Below are positions 32,258 to 40,718 of a DNA stretch of 60,976 bases, in pieces. The position numbers and the translations under genes are program-made. The notes under the pieces were generated by a model. The model made no database searches. It saw nothing but the letters and a program-made list of their open reading frames with translations, and was not told where the DNA came from. Numbering within the stretch: the stretch's first letter is position 1; each line of letters starts with the position of its first letter. The stretch lies in assembly GCF_017874035.1 (NCBI RefSeq), contig NZ_JAGGKV010000033.1:1-60976 (forward strand). Direction: 5' to 3'. The DNA is from Paenibacillus aceris. Lineage in GTDB: Bacteria > Bacillota > Bacilli > Paenibacillales > NBRC-103111.

Positions 32258-32989
32258 ATGAACACACATCAACCGATTGTAATAGGACACCGGGGAGCCG
32301 CTGGGGAAGCGCCGGAAAACACGTTAAGATCTTTTGCCTTGGCATTCGAGCAGGGGGCAGATGGCATAGAATTGGATGTTCATATCACAAAAGACGGTGA
32401 AATTGTTGTTTGTCATGATGCAACACTCGATCGAACGACGAATGGTTCAGGACTTATTTGCGAAAAAAGCTGGGAAGAAGTAAAAGAACTCGACGCCGGC
32501 TTCTGGTTTTCCGACGCGTTCGTTGGGGAAAGAGTACCGCTGCTGCGGGAGGTTTTCGAACTTGTGCCGCGCGGTCTTTTCATCAATGTGGAAGTGAAGC
32601 ATGCATATGAAGGACGTATGGAGAAGGCGCTGCTCGCCTTTTTGCGAGAGAGCGGCAGAATCGAAGATGTGGTGATTTCTTCCTTCGATCACAAAGTGAT
32701 TCACCGGATCAAGCAGGCTGAGCCTGAGGTGAGGGTAGGTCTGCTGTATAGCGCGGACCTGTATAATCATGCCGCCTATGCGCAGCAAATCGGCGTTGAG
32801 GTGCATTCCTTACACCCTAGCCATCATCATTTTGAAAAAGAAGATGCTGTTGCGGCATCGGCTGCAGGACTTGCCACTTACCCTTATACGGCGAATGATG
32901 TGCGGGATTATCAGAAGCTGATCGACGCTGGGGTTACAGGGATTATTACGGATTTTCCGGCGAGGTTACGGAAGGTATTGGGCGCATAG
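32258..32989 (+). CDS. glpQ: Glycerophosphodiester phosphodiesterase
   Basis: A 243-residue GDPD enzyme that hydrolyses glycerophosphodiesters to glycerol-3-phosphate and an alcohol. Catalytic motifs: HRGAAGEAPENT (His11-Arg12), ELDVH for metal binding, and CHDATLDRTTNG with the second histidine. It has no signal peptide, so it is likely cytoplasmic, like E. coli UgpQ rather than secreted GlpQ. Divergent from ugpABE, it would process diesters that the importer brings in. Ribosome-binding site AAGGAG. Confidence 0.93.
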   Translation: MNTHQPIVIGHRGAAGEAPENTLRSFALAFEQGADGIELDVHITKDGEIVVCHDATLDRTTNGSGLICEKSWEEVKELDAGFWFSDAFVGERVPLLREVFELVPRGLFINVEVKHAYEGRMEKALLAFLRESGRIEDVVISSFDHKVIHRIKQAEPEVRVGLLYSADLYNHAAYAQQIGVEVHSLHPSHHHFEKEDAVAASAAGLATYPYTANDVRDYQKLIDAGVTGIITDFPARLRKVLGA

Positions 32990-33056
32990 GTACAACATTT
33001 TTTGCCTTTGTGGTAGAATATGGGTATCTCTGTTTGGAAGGGAAACGTGGCGACAT

Positions 33057-33434
33057 ATGAGCGAAAATAGTTTAACTCAAATTGGACAAATTTCTGTTAA
33101 TGCTGCGGATATTGAAAGGGCTGTTGCATTTTATCGCGACACGCTGGGCATGAAGTTTTTGTTTCAAGCTTCTCAAATGGCTTTCTTTGACTGCGGTGGC
33201 ATTCGCTTGATGCTCAGCCTCCCTGAAAAGCCGGAATTTAACCATCCGGGCTCGGTTATTTATTATAAAGTGGAGAACATCAAGAAGGTTTATGAAGTTT
33301 TTCTTGAACGCGGTGTTGCATTTATTAGCGAATCTCATGTGGTTGCGAGTATGGGCCGTGTAGATATTTGGATGGCGTTCTTCCGGGACTCCGAGGGGAA
33401 TACACTAGCTTTAACGAGTGAAGTTTCGAAGTGA
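33057..33434 (+). CDS. VOC-family (glyoxalase-like) protein
   Basis: A 125-residue protein with two beta-alpha-beta-beta-beta modules. ISVNAADIERAVAFYRDTLGMKFLF and FFRDSEGNTLAL are typical of the vicinal oxygen chelate superfamily. Candidate metal ligands are present, but the reaction (glyoxalase, dioxygenase, antibiotic resistance) cannot be inferred. It has its own terminator and looks monocistronic. Confidence 0.82.
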   Translation: MSENSLTQIGQISVNAADIERAVAFYRDTLGMKFLFQASQMAFFDCGGIRLMLSLPEKPEFNHPGSVIYYKVENIKKVYEVFLERGVAFISESHVVASMGRVDIWMAFFRDSEGNTLALTSEVSK

Positions 33435-33447
33435 AATAGGATATAAG

Positions 33448-33487
33448 AAAGACCGCTGCATTCGGATTCGGATGTTGTGGTCTTTTT
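33448..33487 (+). terminator. Terminator after the VOC gene
   Basis: AAAGACC (33448-33454) pairs with GGTCTTT (33479-33485) around an inner CGCTGCATTC / GGATGTTG helix, followed by T7. Confidence 0.8.
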
Positions 33488-33493
33488 TTATTA

Positions 33494-33690
33494 GTAGATA
33501 AGCAAGTATTAGTTTTATACTTTTGCTTCGCATCTACCTTGACAAACGCGCTCGTCCTAAAAGGACGACGAAGTCGTTTATCCTTGGCTGATGCAGGTGG
33601 CGGTAAGGGGGCTGATAGTGGCGGCAAAGCCGTAAAGGCGCGCATCCGACAGGTGATTGGCTTGCAGTACTAGGCAAAGTTAGTACTATC
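33494..33690. other. Structured non-coding intergenic segment
   Basis: No convincing gene between 33488 and 33823. Several inverted repeats follow one another: GTAGAT..ATCTAC enclosing AAGCAA/TTGCTT and GTAT/ATAC (33494-33537), CGTCCT-AAA-AGGACG (33553-33567), ACGAC-GAA-GTCGT (33565-33577) and AGTACTA..TAGTACT (33666-33687). It is more GC-rich than the flanking intergenic DNA. It could be a dispersed element or an RNA. Confidence 0.35.
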
Positions 33691-33823
33691 AGAATCGCAG
33701 CAAATGCATACAATGGGATTATGACCAGGTATTAAGAGAAGCCCAATAACCGAATGGATGCTAGCTTAGTTCCAACCAAAGGTTTTCTCAGATTTGCCAT
33801 GCGAACGCTTAGGAGGAGTCACG

Positions 33824-35983
33824 ATGATCAAATGGTTGTTTATTGCGCTGTTAAGGCTTCTGCTTCCACTGCTGCGCCCTGCTTTATCGGGAATCTATCG
33901 TGTAAAAGTAAAGGGGATAGAACGATTACAATTCACCGAGAAAACGGTGCTTATACCTAACCATGTGTCTTTGCTGGATGCTGTAATTCTGGCGCTGATC
34001 CTGCCTGAAGAAGTGGCCTTTGTGGTGAATACCCGAATGGCCAAACGTTTTGCCTGGCCGCTTCATTTTCGCACGCACATCCCCGTAGATCCCTTGAATC
34101 CTTACTCGGTAAGGAAAATGCTCAAAACAGTGCAGAGCGGTACGCCGCTCGTGATTTTTCCGGAGGGACGCATCACAACCACTGGCAGCATGATGAAGCT
34201 CTATGGTGGCATCGGTTATATTGCTTCGAGATCTCAGGCACAAATGGTGCCGATCGCTATTAGCGGGCTGGAGCACTCCAAATTTTCATATCTTCGGGGC
34301 AAAATGAAGCAGATTTGGTTTCCGGCGGTAACCATTACGATTGGTGAAGCTTTTCAAGTGCCGGTGGATGAGTGTCTCACTCGAAGAGCTCAGAAGGAGC
34401 GGGCAACGGATCTTATTGGCAGCCGCATGCAGAGTCATATCGTGGACAGCCGAATGAAGCCGGAGCTTAATTTATTCAATGAACTTCTCATCGCTGCCAA
34501 GCAGCATGGCGTCTCGAAAATCATTTGTGAAGATGTGATATCGGATACCGCTTTAAGTTACCGCAAGCTGCTGCTGACCACATATACGATGGCAGGACGC
34601 TTGAAAGTGCTGCTTGATAATCAAAAGCGCGCAGCTGTTCTACTGCCGAATGCGGCGGCACATGTCATCACTTTGTTTTCATTATTCCGATTAGGCGTTA
34701 CGCCGGCGATCTTGAACTACACTTCAGGGAAGCAGGCCATGCTGGACGCATGCGAAACAGCTTCTGCGAAGGCGATTATTACGTCTAGGGCTTTTATCGA
34801 GAAGGCGGGGCTTGCTGATTTTATCCAAAGTGCCAGCGCAGCGTACACCATTATTTACCTCGAAGAAGTTAAAGAGAGCATTACCTTTAAACATAAATGG
34901 AATGGCATGCGCGACTATATGACCAAAGCGAAAGGGCCGTTTGGCGAAGATCAGAACGAGGTTGTTCTGTTCACTTCAGGAAGTGAGAGCAAGCCGAAGG
35001 GGGTCGTGTTGAGCCACCGTAATATTTTTGCTAATATTCAGCAGGCCAAGGCTGTGATTGCCTTTAATGCCTCTGATATTCTGCTTGGGGCGATGCCTAT
35101 GTTCCATTCCTTTGGATTGACTGCAGGCACGGTGCTCCCGGTTCTTTCCGGCATGAAGATGGTGATGTATCCCAATCCCTTGCATTATAAAGTTATTCCG
35201 GAGATTGTTTACGATCGGAACATTACGATTTTATTCGGGACATCAACGTTCCTGTCAGCTTACGCGAGAACCGCACATGCTTATGATTTTGCCTGTTCGT
35301 TGAAATATGTTGTGGCTGGCGCCGAGAAGCTGAAAGAGGAGGTTCGCCAAACCTGGATAGATAAATTTGGCATCCGAATTCTGGAGGGCTACGGAACGAC
35401 CGAAACAGCGCCTGTTATTTCGCTAAATACGCCGATGAATGTCAAGAAGGGAACAGTTGGCCGGGTGCTGCCAGGTATGCAGGTTCGGATTGAGAAGGTG
35501 GATGGGATCGAGCTTGGCGGCAATTTGCTTGTCAAAGGTCCCAATGTGATGAAAGGATATTTGATCCATGGTCAGGGTTTTGTCCCTGTTCCGGAATGGT
35601 ACAGCTGCGGCGATATCGTTCAGATGGATGAAGAAGGTTATCTGTCAATTCAAGGGAGAATGCAGTCTTTTGCCAAGATTGGCGGGGAGAAAGTGTCGCT
35701 GCCGATGGTTGAAGAGCTAGTTGCCTCCTGCATGCCGCCCCAAACGATGTGCGCAGCCATCACTGTACCGGACGCGAGAAAAGGGGAACGGATTGTGATC
35801 TACCACAACAGTGCTTCTGAGCAGCTTCAGTCCCTTAGAGAGTCTATGAAACAGAAAGACGTTCCGGCCATTTATATGCCTTCAGAGCTTCGTTATGTGG
35901 AGAAATTGCCGCTTCTGGGCAGCGGAAAAGTAGACTATGTAACAATCAAACGAAGTGCACAAGAGGATCATCATGCATCATAA
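33824..35983 (+). CDS. aas: Bifunctional acyl-ACP synthetase / 2-acylglycerophosphoethanolamine acyltransferase (Aas-like)
   Basis: A 719-residue fusion, the same length as E. coli Aas. The N-terminal PlsC-like acyltransferase has the catalytic NHVSLLD (His47, Asp52) and FPEGRIT motifs. The C-terminal adenylate-forming domain has the P-loop TSGSESKPKGVVLSH, GYGTTETAPVISLN and a C-terminal lysine region. In E. coli, Aas re-acylates lysophospholipids imported by LplT, and an LplT-like gene follows 14 bp downstream. ATG 33824 has AGGAGGAG five bases upstream. Confidence 0.88.
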   Translation: MIKWLFIALLRLLLPLLRPALSGIYRVKVKGIERLQFTEKTVLIPNHVSLLDAVILALILPEEVAFVVNTRMAKRFAWPLHFRTHIPVDPLNPYSVRKMLKTVQSGTPLVIFPEGRITTTGSMMKLYGGIGYIASRSQAQMVPIAISGLEHSKFSYLRGKMKQIWFPAVTITIGEAFQVPVDECLTRRAQKERATDLIGSRMQSHIVDSRMKPELNLFNELLIAAKQHGVSKIICEDVISDTALSYRKLLLTTYTMAGRLKVLLDNQKRAAVLLPNAAAHVITLFSLFRLGVTPAILNYTSGKQAMLDACETASAKAIITSRAFIEKAGLADFIQSASAAYTIIYLEEVKESITFKHKWNGMRDYMTKAKGPFGEDQNEVVLFTSGSESKPKGVVLSHRNIFANIQQAKAVIAFNASDILLGAMPMFHSFGLTAGTVLPVLSGMKMVMYPNPLHYKVIPEIVYDRNITILFGTSTFLSAYARTAHAYDFACSLKYVVAGAEKLKEEVRQTWIDKFGIRILEGYGTTETAPVISLNTPMNVKKGTVGRVLPGMQVRIEKVDGIELGGNLLVKGPNVMKGYLIHGQGFVPVPEWYSCGDIVQMDEEGYLSIQGRMQSFAKIGGEKVSLPMVEELVASCMPPQTMCAAITVPDARKGERIVIYHNSASEQLQSLRESMKQKDVPAIYMPSELRYVEKLPLLGSGKVDYVTIKRSAQEDHHAS

Positions 35984-35997
35984 GGGAGAGAAATGAT

Positions 35998-37167
35998 ATG
36001 AAAATGAAGCCGCTACAGACACTGTACTTGACACAATTTCTTTCCGCTTTCGCCGACAATATGATACTTTTCATTACTTTGGCAATCATTAAGCAAAATG
36101 CTTATTCCGACTATTATATCGGTGTTGTGCAGGCTTCTTTTCTCGTAGCGTTCGTGCTGCTGGCGCCATTCGTCGGTGCTTTTGCTGATAAAAACTCCAA
36201 ATCCCGCGTTCTTCTCGTCGGAAATGCGATCAAGAGCATCGGCATCGTCGCGATGTTCCTTCACGTGGACCCTGCTGTCAGCTATGGCATCGTCGGCATA
36301 GGAGCCGCGGTCTACTCACCGGCCAAATATGGCATACTGCCTGCGTTAACGCATTCCGAGCACGAACTGCTCCAAGCAAACGCGCGCATGGAAGGCTACA
36401 CGATAATGGCGATTTTGCTTGGTTCCGTCTGTGGCGGTATTTTGGCTAAAATATCGCTGTCAGGTTCCATGATTTCCTGTCTCGCGCTGTACTTGATTTC
36501 TTTGCAAATGACACTGCAAATGCCTAAGCTGGAAGGAAATCCATCAATCCGCTATGGCAGGGCCGCGAGAGCGTTCGTCTCCGATTTGAAGTTTTTGTTA
36601 AAAGACCGTGCAACCCGTTTCTCTCTCGTCGGCACAGGCTCGTTTTGGATGACTTCCTCTGTCGTTCGTTTGGCGATCATTGCTTGGGTTCCCGCTCATC
36701 TTGGCATACATTCCGTTGATCAAATTTCTATGCTCGTAGCCGTAACCGGTATAGGGATCATGATTGGGGCGCTGATGACGCCAAAACTGGTTCCCGCCAA
36801 GCGTTATTATAACTCATTTATTTTTGGAATCATCATGATTATCAGCATTCTGATGTTCCCTCTCATTACCAATTTGTATGCGACGATAGGTCTGCTCCTC
36901 CTGGTAGGCTTCAGCGGCGGCGTGTTCATCGTACCGATGAATTCAGTCCTCCAAGATCGAGGTCAGGGCATCGTAGGCGCAGGGAAAACGATAGCCGTCC
37001 AAAATTTCCTGGAGAATTTAATGATGTTAGCCGGTGTCGGCATTTATACTCAAATATCCAAGGATGGGTTATCTCCTGACCTGTCGATTACAGGAATTGC
37101 TTGTATTCTAGCAGGCTTCGTCGTGTATCTGATTGTGCAGCGCCAACGTTTGAAACTGTCCGTTTAA
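35998..37167 (+). CDS. lplT: Lysophospholipid transporter LplT-like MFS protein
   Basis: A 389-residue major facilitator with about 12 membrane helices. The motifs QFLSAFADNMILFI, GAFADKNSKSR and GIGAAVYSPAKYGILPALTH match LplT, which flips lysophospholipids inward. It directly follows the aas-like gene, reproducing the E. coli lplT-aas partnership, though the gene order is reversed. The 3' end overlaps the convergent lipid kinase gene by four bases. Confidence 0.86.
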   Translation: MKMKPLQTLYLTQFLSAFADNMILFITLAIIKQNAYSDYYIGVVQASFLVAFVLLAPFVGAFADKNSKSRVLLVGNAIKSIGIVAMFLHVDPAVSYGIVGIGAAVYSPAKYGILPALTHSEHELLQANARMEGYTIMAILLGSVCGGILAKISLSGSMISCLALYLISLQMTLQMPKLEGNPSIRYGRAARAFVSDLKFLLKDRATRFSLVGTGSFWMTSSVVRLAIIAWVPAHLGIHSVDQISMLVAVTGIGIMIGALMTPKLVPAKRYYNSFIFGIIMIISILMFPLITNLYATIGLLLLVGFSGGVFIVPMNSVLQDRGQGIVGAGKTIAVQNFLENLMMLAGVGIYTQISKDGLSPDLSITGIACILAGFVVYLIVQRQRLKLSV

Positions 37168-38081
37168 CAAATAACGGTTATCACTGAGGGGGCAAGCACG
37201 ATTTGCAGTGGAGTTGCTCCCGCATATTCACCATCCGCTTGAATAAGCAGAGGCGTTTGTGAGCGCAGCGAAATGGATGTGCCTTTATAAAAGGAAACGG
37301 CAGGATGCCGGATATGATTACCTTGATATACGGTGAAAAGGATAGGAAGCAGCCGGAAGCGTCCTCTGCTTTGAATCACGACAATATCAGCAATGCCGTC
37401 GTAAGGTGAGGCAGAGGGGCATATTTGGATGGCCCCTCCATAGAAGGGAATGTTGGCAACGGCAGCTAACCACATATGGGGCAGCTCATGAACCTTTCCA
37501 TCCACCTCTAGCCATGCAGTACAGGGTTTGTATGTCGCGAACACACGGAGAATCGTCAGGAAGTAGGACAGTTTGCCGAGTCGGAGGCGATTTAGAACTT
37601 TTTTATAGTTGGATTCATTCGTTAGTTTGGCTACCATGCCATCGAAACCGGCGCCAATACTGTTAACGGCGACGACACCGCTCGCTGTGCGCAGCAGGTC
37701 GATTTGCACTCTTTTGGTCCCCGTTAACGCGATGTTCAGCGCTTGAAGTGGATGCATGGGAATGCCGTAGGCTTTTGCAAAATCGTTGCCGGTCCCAGAG
37801 GGAATAACAGCAAGGCTGCTGGTTATTCCCTCTTTATGTATGTGCGCTAACCCTTGAGCCGCCTCATGGATCGTTCCGTCCCCACCAATAACGATGAGCT
37901 TGCCAACCTTATGTTCTTGAATCATTGAGATAGTAAGCTCTGTGGCTTCGCCGGCTTTTGCCGTTAATTTGAAAACATGCGGGATCTGATTCTGCTGTAG
38001 ATACGTCTCAACCTCTTTCCAGATGTTAGCTCCTCTTCCATCGCCAGAAAGCGGATTCACAATAAAGCCTATCGATTGCAT
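37164..38081 (-). CDS. Diacylglycerol/lipid kinase family protein (DgkB/YegS/BmrU)
   Basis: A 305-residue DAGK-catalytic-domain protein. IVNPLSGDGRGANIW, the GGDGTIHEAAQGL nucleotide-binding loop and PSGTGNDFAKAYGIP are conserved. It probably phosphorylates diacylglycerol or a related lipid. Members with this architecture include DgkB and the less defined YtlR/BmrU, so the substrate is uncertain. It faces the aas-lplT pair and adds to a local lipid theme. Confidence 0.85.
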   Translation of the reverse strand: MQSIGFIVNPLSGDGRGANIWKEVETYLQQNQIPHVFKLTAKAGEATELTISMIQEHKVGKLIVIGGDGTIHEAAQGLAHIHKEGITSSLAVIPSGTGNDFAKAYGIPMHPLQALNIALTGTKRVQIDLLRTASGVVAVNSIGAGFDGMVAKLTNESNYKKVLNRLRLGKLSYFLTILRVFATYKPCTAWLEVDGKVHELPHMWLAAVANIPFYGGAIQICPSASPYDGIADIVVIQSRGRFRLLPILFTVYQGNHIRHPAVSFYKGTSISLRSQTPLLIQADGEYAGATPLQIVLAPSVITVIC

Positions 38082-38283
38082 GGCAAATATCCCCGATCCA
38101 CATGATAAAGTGGTAGTAATTGACTAGGTAAAAGGTTCGATGCTCAAGCGATTTTTTGGCGAATTTTGTCTTTACATAACGTTCACTTGTTTGTAAAATA
38201 AACCATAGGTAAATTAATAACTTTTGTGTAAGGTAATCTAACATCTAATTAGAGGATCTGCATGTCGGGAGGAGAACGGGACT

Positions 38284-40056
38284 TTGAAATTCAACATGGG
38301 TTTGAATGCGAACAGCCTAAAGAACGTAAGTAAAGTGAAAGCCAACCTGTCCATCCTTCGCAACCTTAAGCTTCGTTACAAGCTGCTGCTCATGAACGCT
38401 ATTGCTATTTTATTCCTTCTGATTGTAGGTATTACAGGTTACTATTTCATGGATAAGATGTCGAGTAATTCTACTAGAATGTACGAGGAAAGTCTGCTAT
38501 CTGTCAAATGGATTAATCAACTAAAAACGAATTTTAATGAAACCGAATCTAATTTGCTGGAAATGATGCTTTCCGTCGATGTGAAATATAAGGGCAAACT
38601 GAAGACTAAACTAGATGAGAACAGCACAAAGAATCAGGAGCTTGTCACGAAGCTGGCGGGCATCCGGTTGACGGAAGAGGAAAAGGTTGCATTCCAAAGC
38701 TTTGACGAGCTGAATAAGAAGTATATTGAGATTGTCACAAAGACGATAGAACATGCTACACAAAATAATCAAGTTGCCTACCAGGTCTACAACACTGAGG
38801 TGTCGCCGCACGGTGACAAAACAATAGAAGCACTCGATAAACTGGTGCAACTCAAAGAATCTGCCGCTGAGAAGTTTCAGCTTACAAGCAGCAGCGACTC
38901 TAAGACTTCACACTGGGTCATCATTCTTACGATTATTATCGCAATTGTCGTTATGACTGTGAATGCATTGACTTTGAATATGATTATAACGACTCCGATT
39001 CGGAGATTGCAGGAGCATATGGAGAAGGCGGCTGACGGCGATCTTTCCGTAAAGGGCGACTACCCGTATGAGGATGAAGTCGGTAAATTAACGGGTTCCT
39101 TTAACGCAATGACCGGAAGTTTGCGCGGCTTAGTAGCCCAAATAGCTGACAACGCGCTGACACTTTCGGCAAGTTCCGAAGAGCTTCTGGCCAGCTCGGA
39201 GCAGAGCTCCCTTGCTGCCAAGCAAGTTGCGACTTCCAGTCAGCAGCTATCGGAAGATTTTGAGAAGCAGTTTGCCGGCGTCAATCAAGCCAACGAGGCA
39301 GTGAATCAAATGCTGACCAGCACGAAGCTTATTGATGAATCTGCCCAGGAAGTAGCTAATCTCGTTGGACAAGCCACGGCAGCCGCGCAGAATGGCAAAC
39401 GTTCCATCGTGTCCATCGCAGGTCAGATGAGCGAGATTTCCGATGCGGTGCAGGAAGTTAATAGCGTCATTGAAGCTCTAGGGAAAAATGCCTATAAAAT
39501 TGGCGAGATTGTCAATGTCATCAATGAAATTTCCACTCAAACCAATTTGCTGTCCTTGAATGCAGCGATTGAAGCAGCACGTGCGGGAGAAGCGGGCCGC
39601 GGGTTCGCGGTTGTTGCTGGAGAAGTGCGCAAGCTTGCAGAGCAATCTGCTTCGTCGGCACGCAACATTACGAATCTGGTCTCTACGATTCAGAGACAGA
39701 TCAACCACGCCGTAAGCTCCATGCAAGATGGAGCGGGCAAAGTGCAGGCCGGATTGACGATTTCCGGCGAGGCTCAAGAATCGTTCATTCACATCGAATC
39801 TTCCGTTGAAGAAGTCAACGCGAAGGTGGAGAGTGTGAACCAGAACATTCATCAGCTCGTGGATGCGAATGTGCGCATCGAGCAGGTGATGAGCATTGTC
39901 AGCAGCGTTTCGGAAACAGGCATTTCCGTTAGTCAGGAGACATCCGCTGCCAGCCAGCAGCAAATGTCAACAACCGAGGAAATTGAGAACTCCGCTAAGT
40001 CGCTGGCAGGACTTGCAGAGGAGCTTCAAATGTCGCTGCAGAAATTTACGGTTTAG
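38284..40056 (+). CDS. Methyl-accepting chemotaxis protein, four-helix-bundle sensor
   Basis: A 590-residue chemoreceptor. TM1 is LLLMNAIAILFLLIVGITGYYF (about 35-58). The extracellular part (about 59-205) is helical and charged, typical of a 4HB sensor. TM2 is at about 208-232, then HAMP (TTPIRRLQEHMEKAADGDLS) and the signalling domain with the tip LLSLNAAIEAARAGEAGRGF. Ligand unknown. TTG 38284 is supported by GGAGGAG nine bases upstream; ATG 38296 is the alternative. It is followed by a strong terminator. Confidence 0.9.
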   Translation: MKFNMGLNANSLKNVSKVKANLSILRNLKLRYKLLLMNAIAILFLLIVGITGYYFMDKMSSNSTRMYEESLLSVKWINQLKTNFNETESNLLEMMLSVDVKYKGKLKTKLDENSTKNQELVTKLAGIRLTEEEKVAFQSFDELNKKYIEIVTKTIEHATQNNQVAYQVYNTEVSPHGDKTIEALDKLVQLKESAAEKFQLTSSSDSKTSHWVIILTIIIAIVVMTVNALTLNMIITTPIRRLQEHMEKAADGDLSVKGDYPYEDEVGKLTGSFNAMTGSLRGLVAQIADNALTLSASSEELLASSEQSSLAAKQVATSSQQLSEDFEKQFAGVNQANEAVNQMLTSTKLIDESAQEVANLVGQATAAAQNGKRSIVSIAGQMSEISDAVQEVNSVIEALGKNAYKIGEIVNVINEISTQTNLLSLNAAIEAARAGEAGRGFAVVAGEVRKLAEQSASSARNITNLVSTIQRQINHAVSSMQDGAGKVQAGLTISGEAQESFIHIESSVEEVNAKVESVNQNIHQLVDANVRIEQVMSIVSSVSETGISVSQETSAASQQQMSTTEEIENSAKSLAGLAEELQMSLQKFTV

Positions 40057-40061
40057 CGTGG

Positions 40062-40088
40062 ACCGCGAGCAAAGGCTCGCGGTTTTTT
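40062..40088 (+). terminator. Terminator after the chemoreceptor gene
   Basis: Perfect stem ACCGCGAGC / GCTCGCGGT with loop AAAG, then T6. Confidence 0.93.
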
Positions 40089-40100
40089 GTTGTTGTTTCC

Positions 40101-40129
40101 TTGACACTTTCATAACCTTCGTGTATATT
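40101..40129 (+). promoter_or_regulatory. Sigma-A promoter of a non-coding unit, TTGACA-N17-TATATT
   Basis: TTGACA (40101-40106) and TATATT (40124-40129) with exact 17-base spacing. No gene lies within the next 400 bp, which end in a terminator. Confidence 0.8.
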
Positions 40130-40135
40130 ATATAG

Positions 40136-40540
40136 ATTGATTGAAATGAACCATATAAACACTTTAGACCAACCCTCATTTACCCCTATACGGACGATTA
40201 GCGAGTAGAAAGTAACCCCCTCTCCTTGTTTGTTATTTCTCCCAATGACGCAGTAAAATCAGCTCATTTTATGGTAAACCCGAGGCAGTGTCATCGTGTT
40301 TCGGCAGCAGGTGTTTGTAAAGCAATTCGTACTGGCGCGGTCATTGGAGCCGCAAGGATGGAAGAGAGGTAGGGCTTTCATTGTTTTGATTCCAACACAT
40401 GAAATATGCATTTTCATAGAGATCAATAGTAGCAAGGGAAGAGCCGCGCACATTTTGTATTGAGTGCAGTAAGCCTTCATCCATTGCATGTTAACAAAAA
40501 TCGTTTTCGTCCTGACCACAGGGCGGGGGCGATTTTTTTA
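40136..40540 (+). ncRNA. Candidate structured non-coding RNA of about 400 nt
   Basis: Delimited by a consensus promoter and a 16-bp terminator. Nested long-range helices are visible: CCTCTC (40219-40224) with GAGAGG (40364-40369), and CCAATGAC (40242-40249) with GTCATTGG (40340-40347), extended by GC and AGT/ACT pairs. Inside are local hairpins AAAAT..ATTTT and CCGAGGCA..TGTTTCGG. Only tiny frames occur (20 and 33 codons), without clear ribosome-binding sites. I do not recognise it as RNase P, SRP, tmRNA, 6S or a known riboswitch. The terminator separates it from the gene at 40719, so it is probably trans-acting or a self-contained RNA. Confidence 0.5.
40499..40540 (+). terminator. Terminator of the candidate ncRNA
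   Basis: AATCGTTTTCGTCCTG (40499-40514) pairs fully, allowing G-U, with CAGGGCGGGGGCGATT (40519-40534), loop ACCA, then T7. Confidence 0.88.
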
Positions 40541-40718
40541 TTGCGAATAGATGCTGGATGCAAATAAGCCAGACTATTTGTTATATGTTAGATGTCAGAT
40601 GTTTAACGGTATAACCGTACGATTATACATGAATAAATACGGGTATCCATGGATCCATATATGCATTTTCGATAAACTTTGTATAGAAGTCTTATGGATG
40701 AGATAAGGAGAAATTGCC

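Noticed and set aside
33539..33544. TTGACA as a promoter -35 in the structured block
   Set aside because: No TATAAT-like hexamer lies 15-19 bases downstream; the following sequence is GC-rich.
33325..33645. Minus-strand 106-codon frame overlapping the VOC gene end
   Set aside because: It has no start context, overlaps a real gene and its terminator, and has low-complexity Pro/Ser-rich composition.
40259..40519. 86-codon minus-strand frame in the 40.3-kb intergenic region
   Set aside because: It has no ribosome-binding site, odd composition, and lies antisense to a promoter-to-terminator unit with good long-range pairing.
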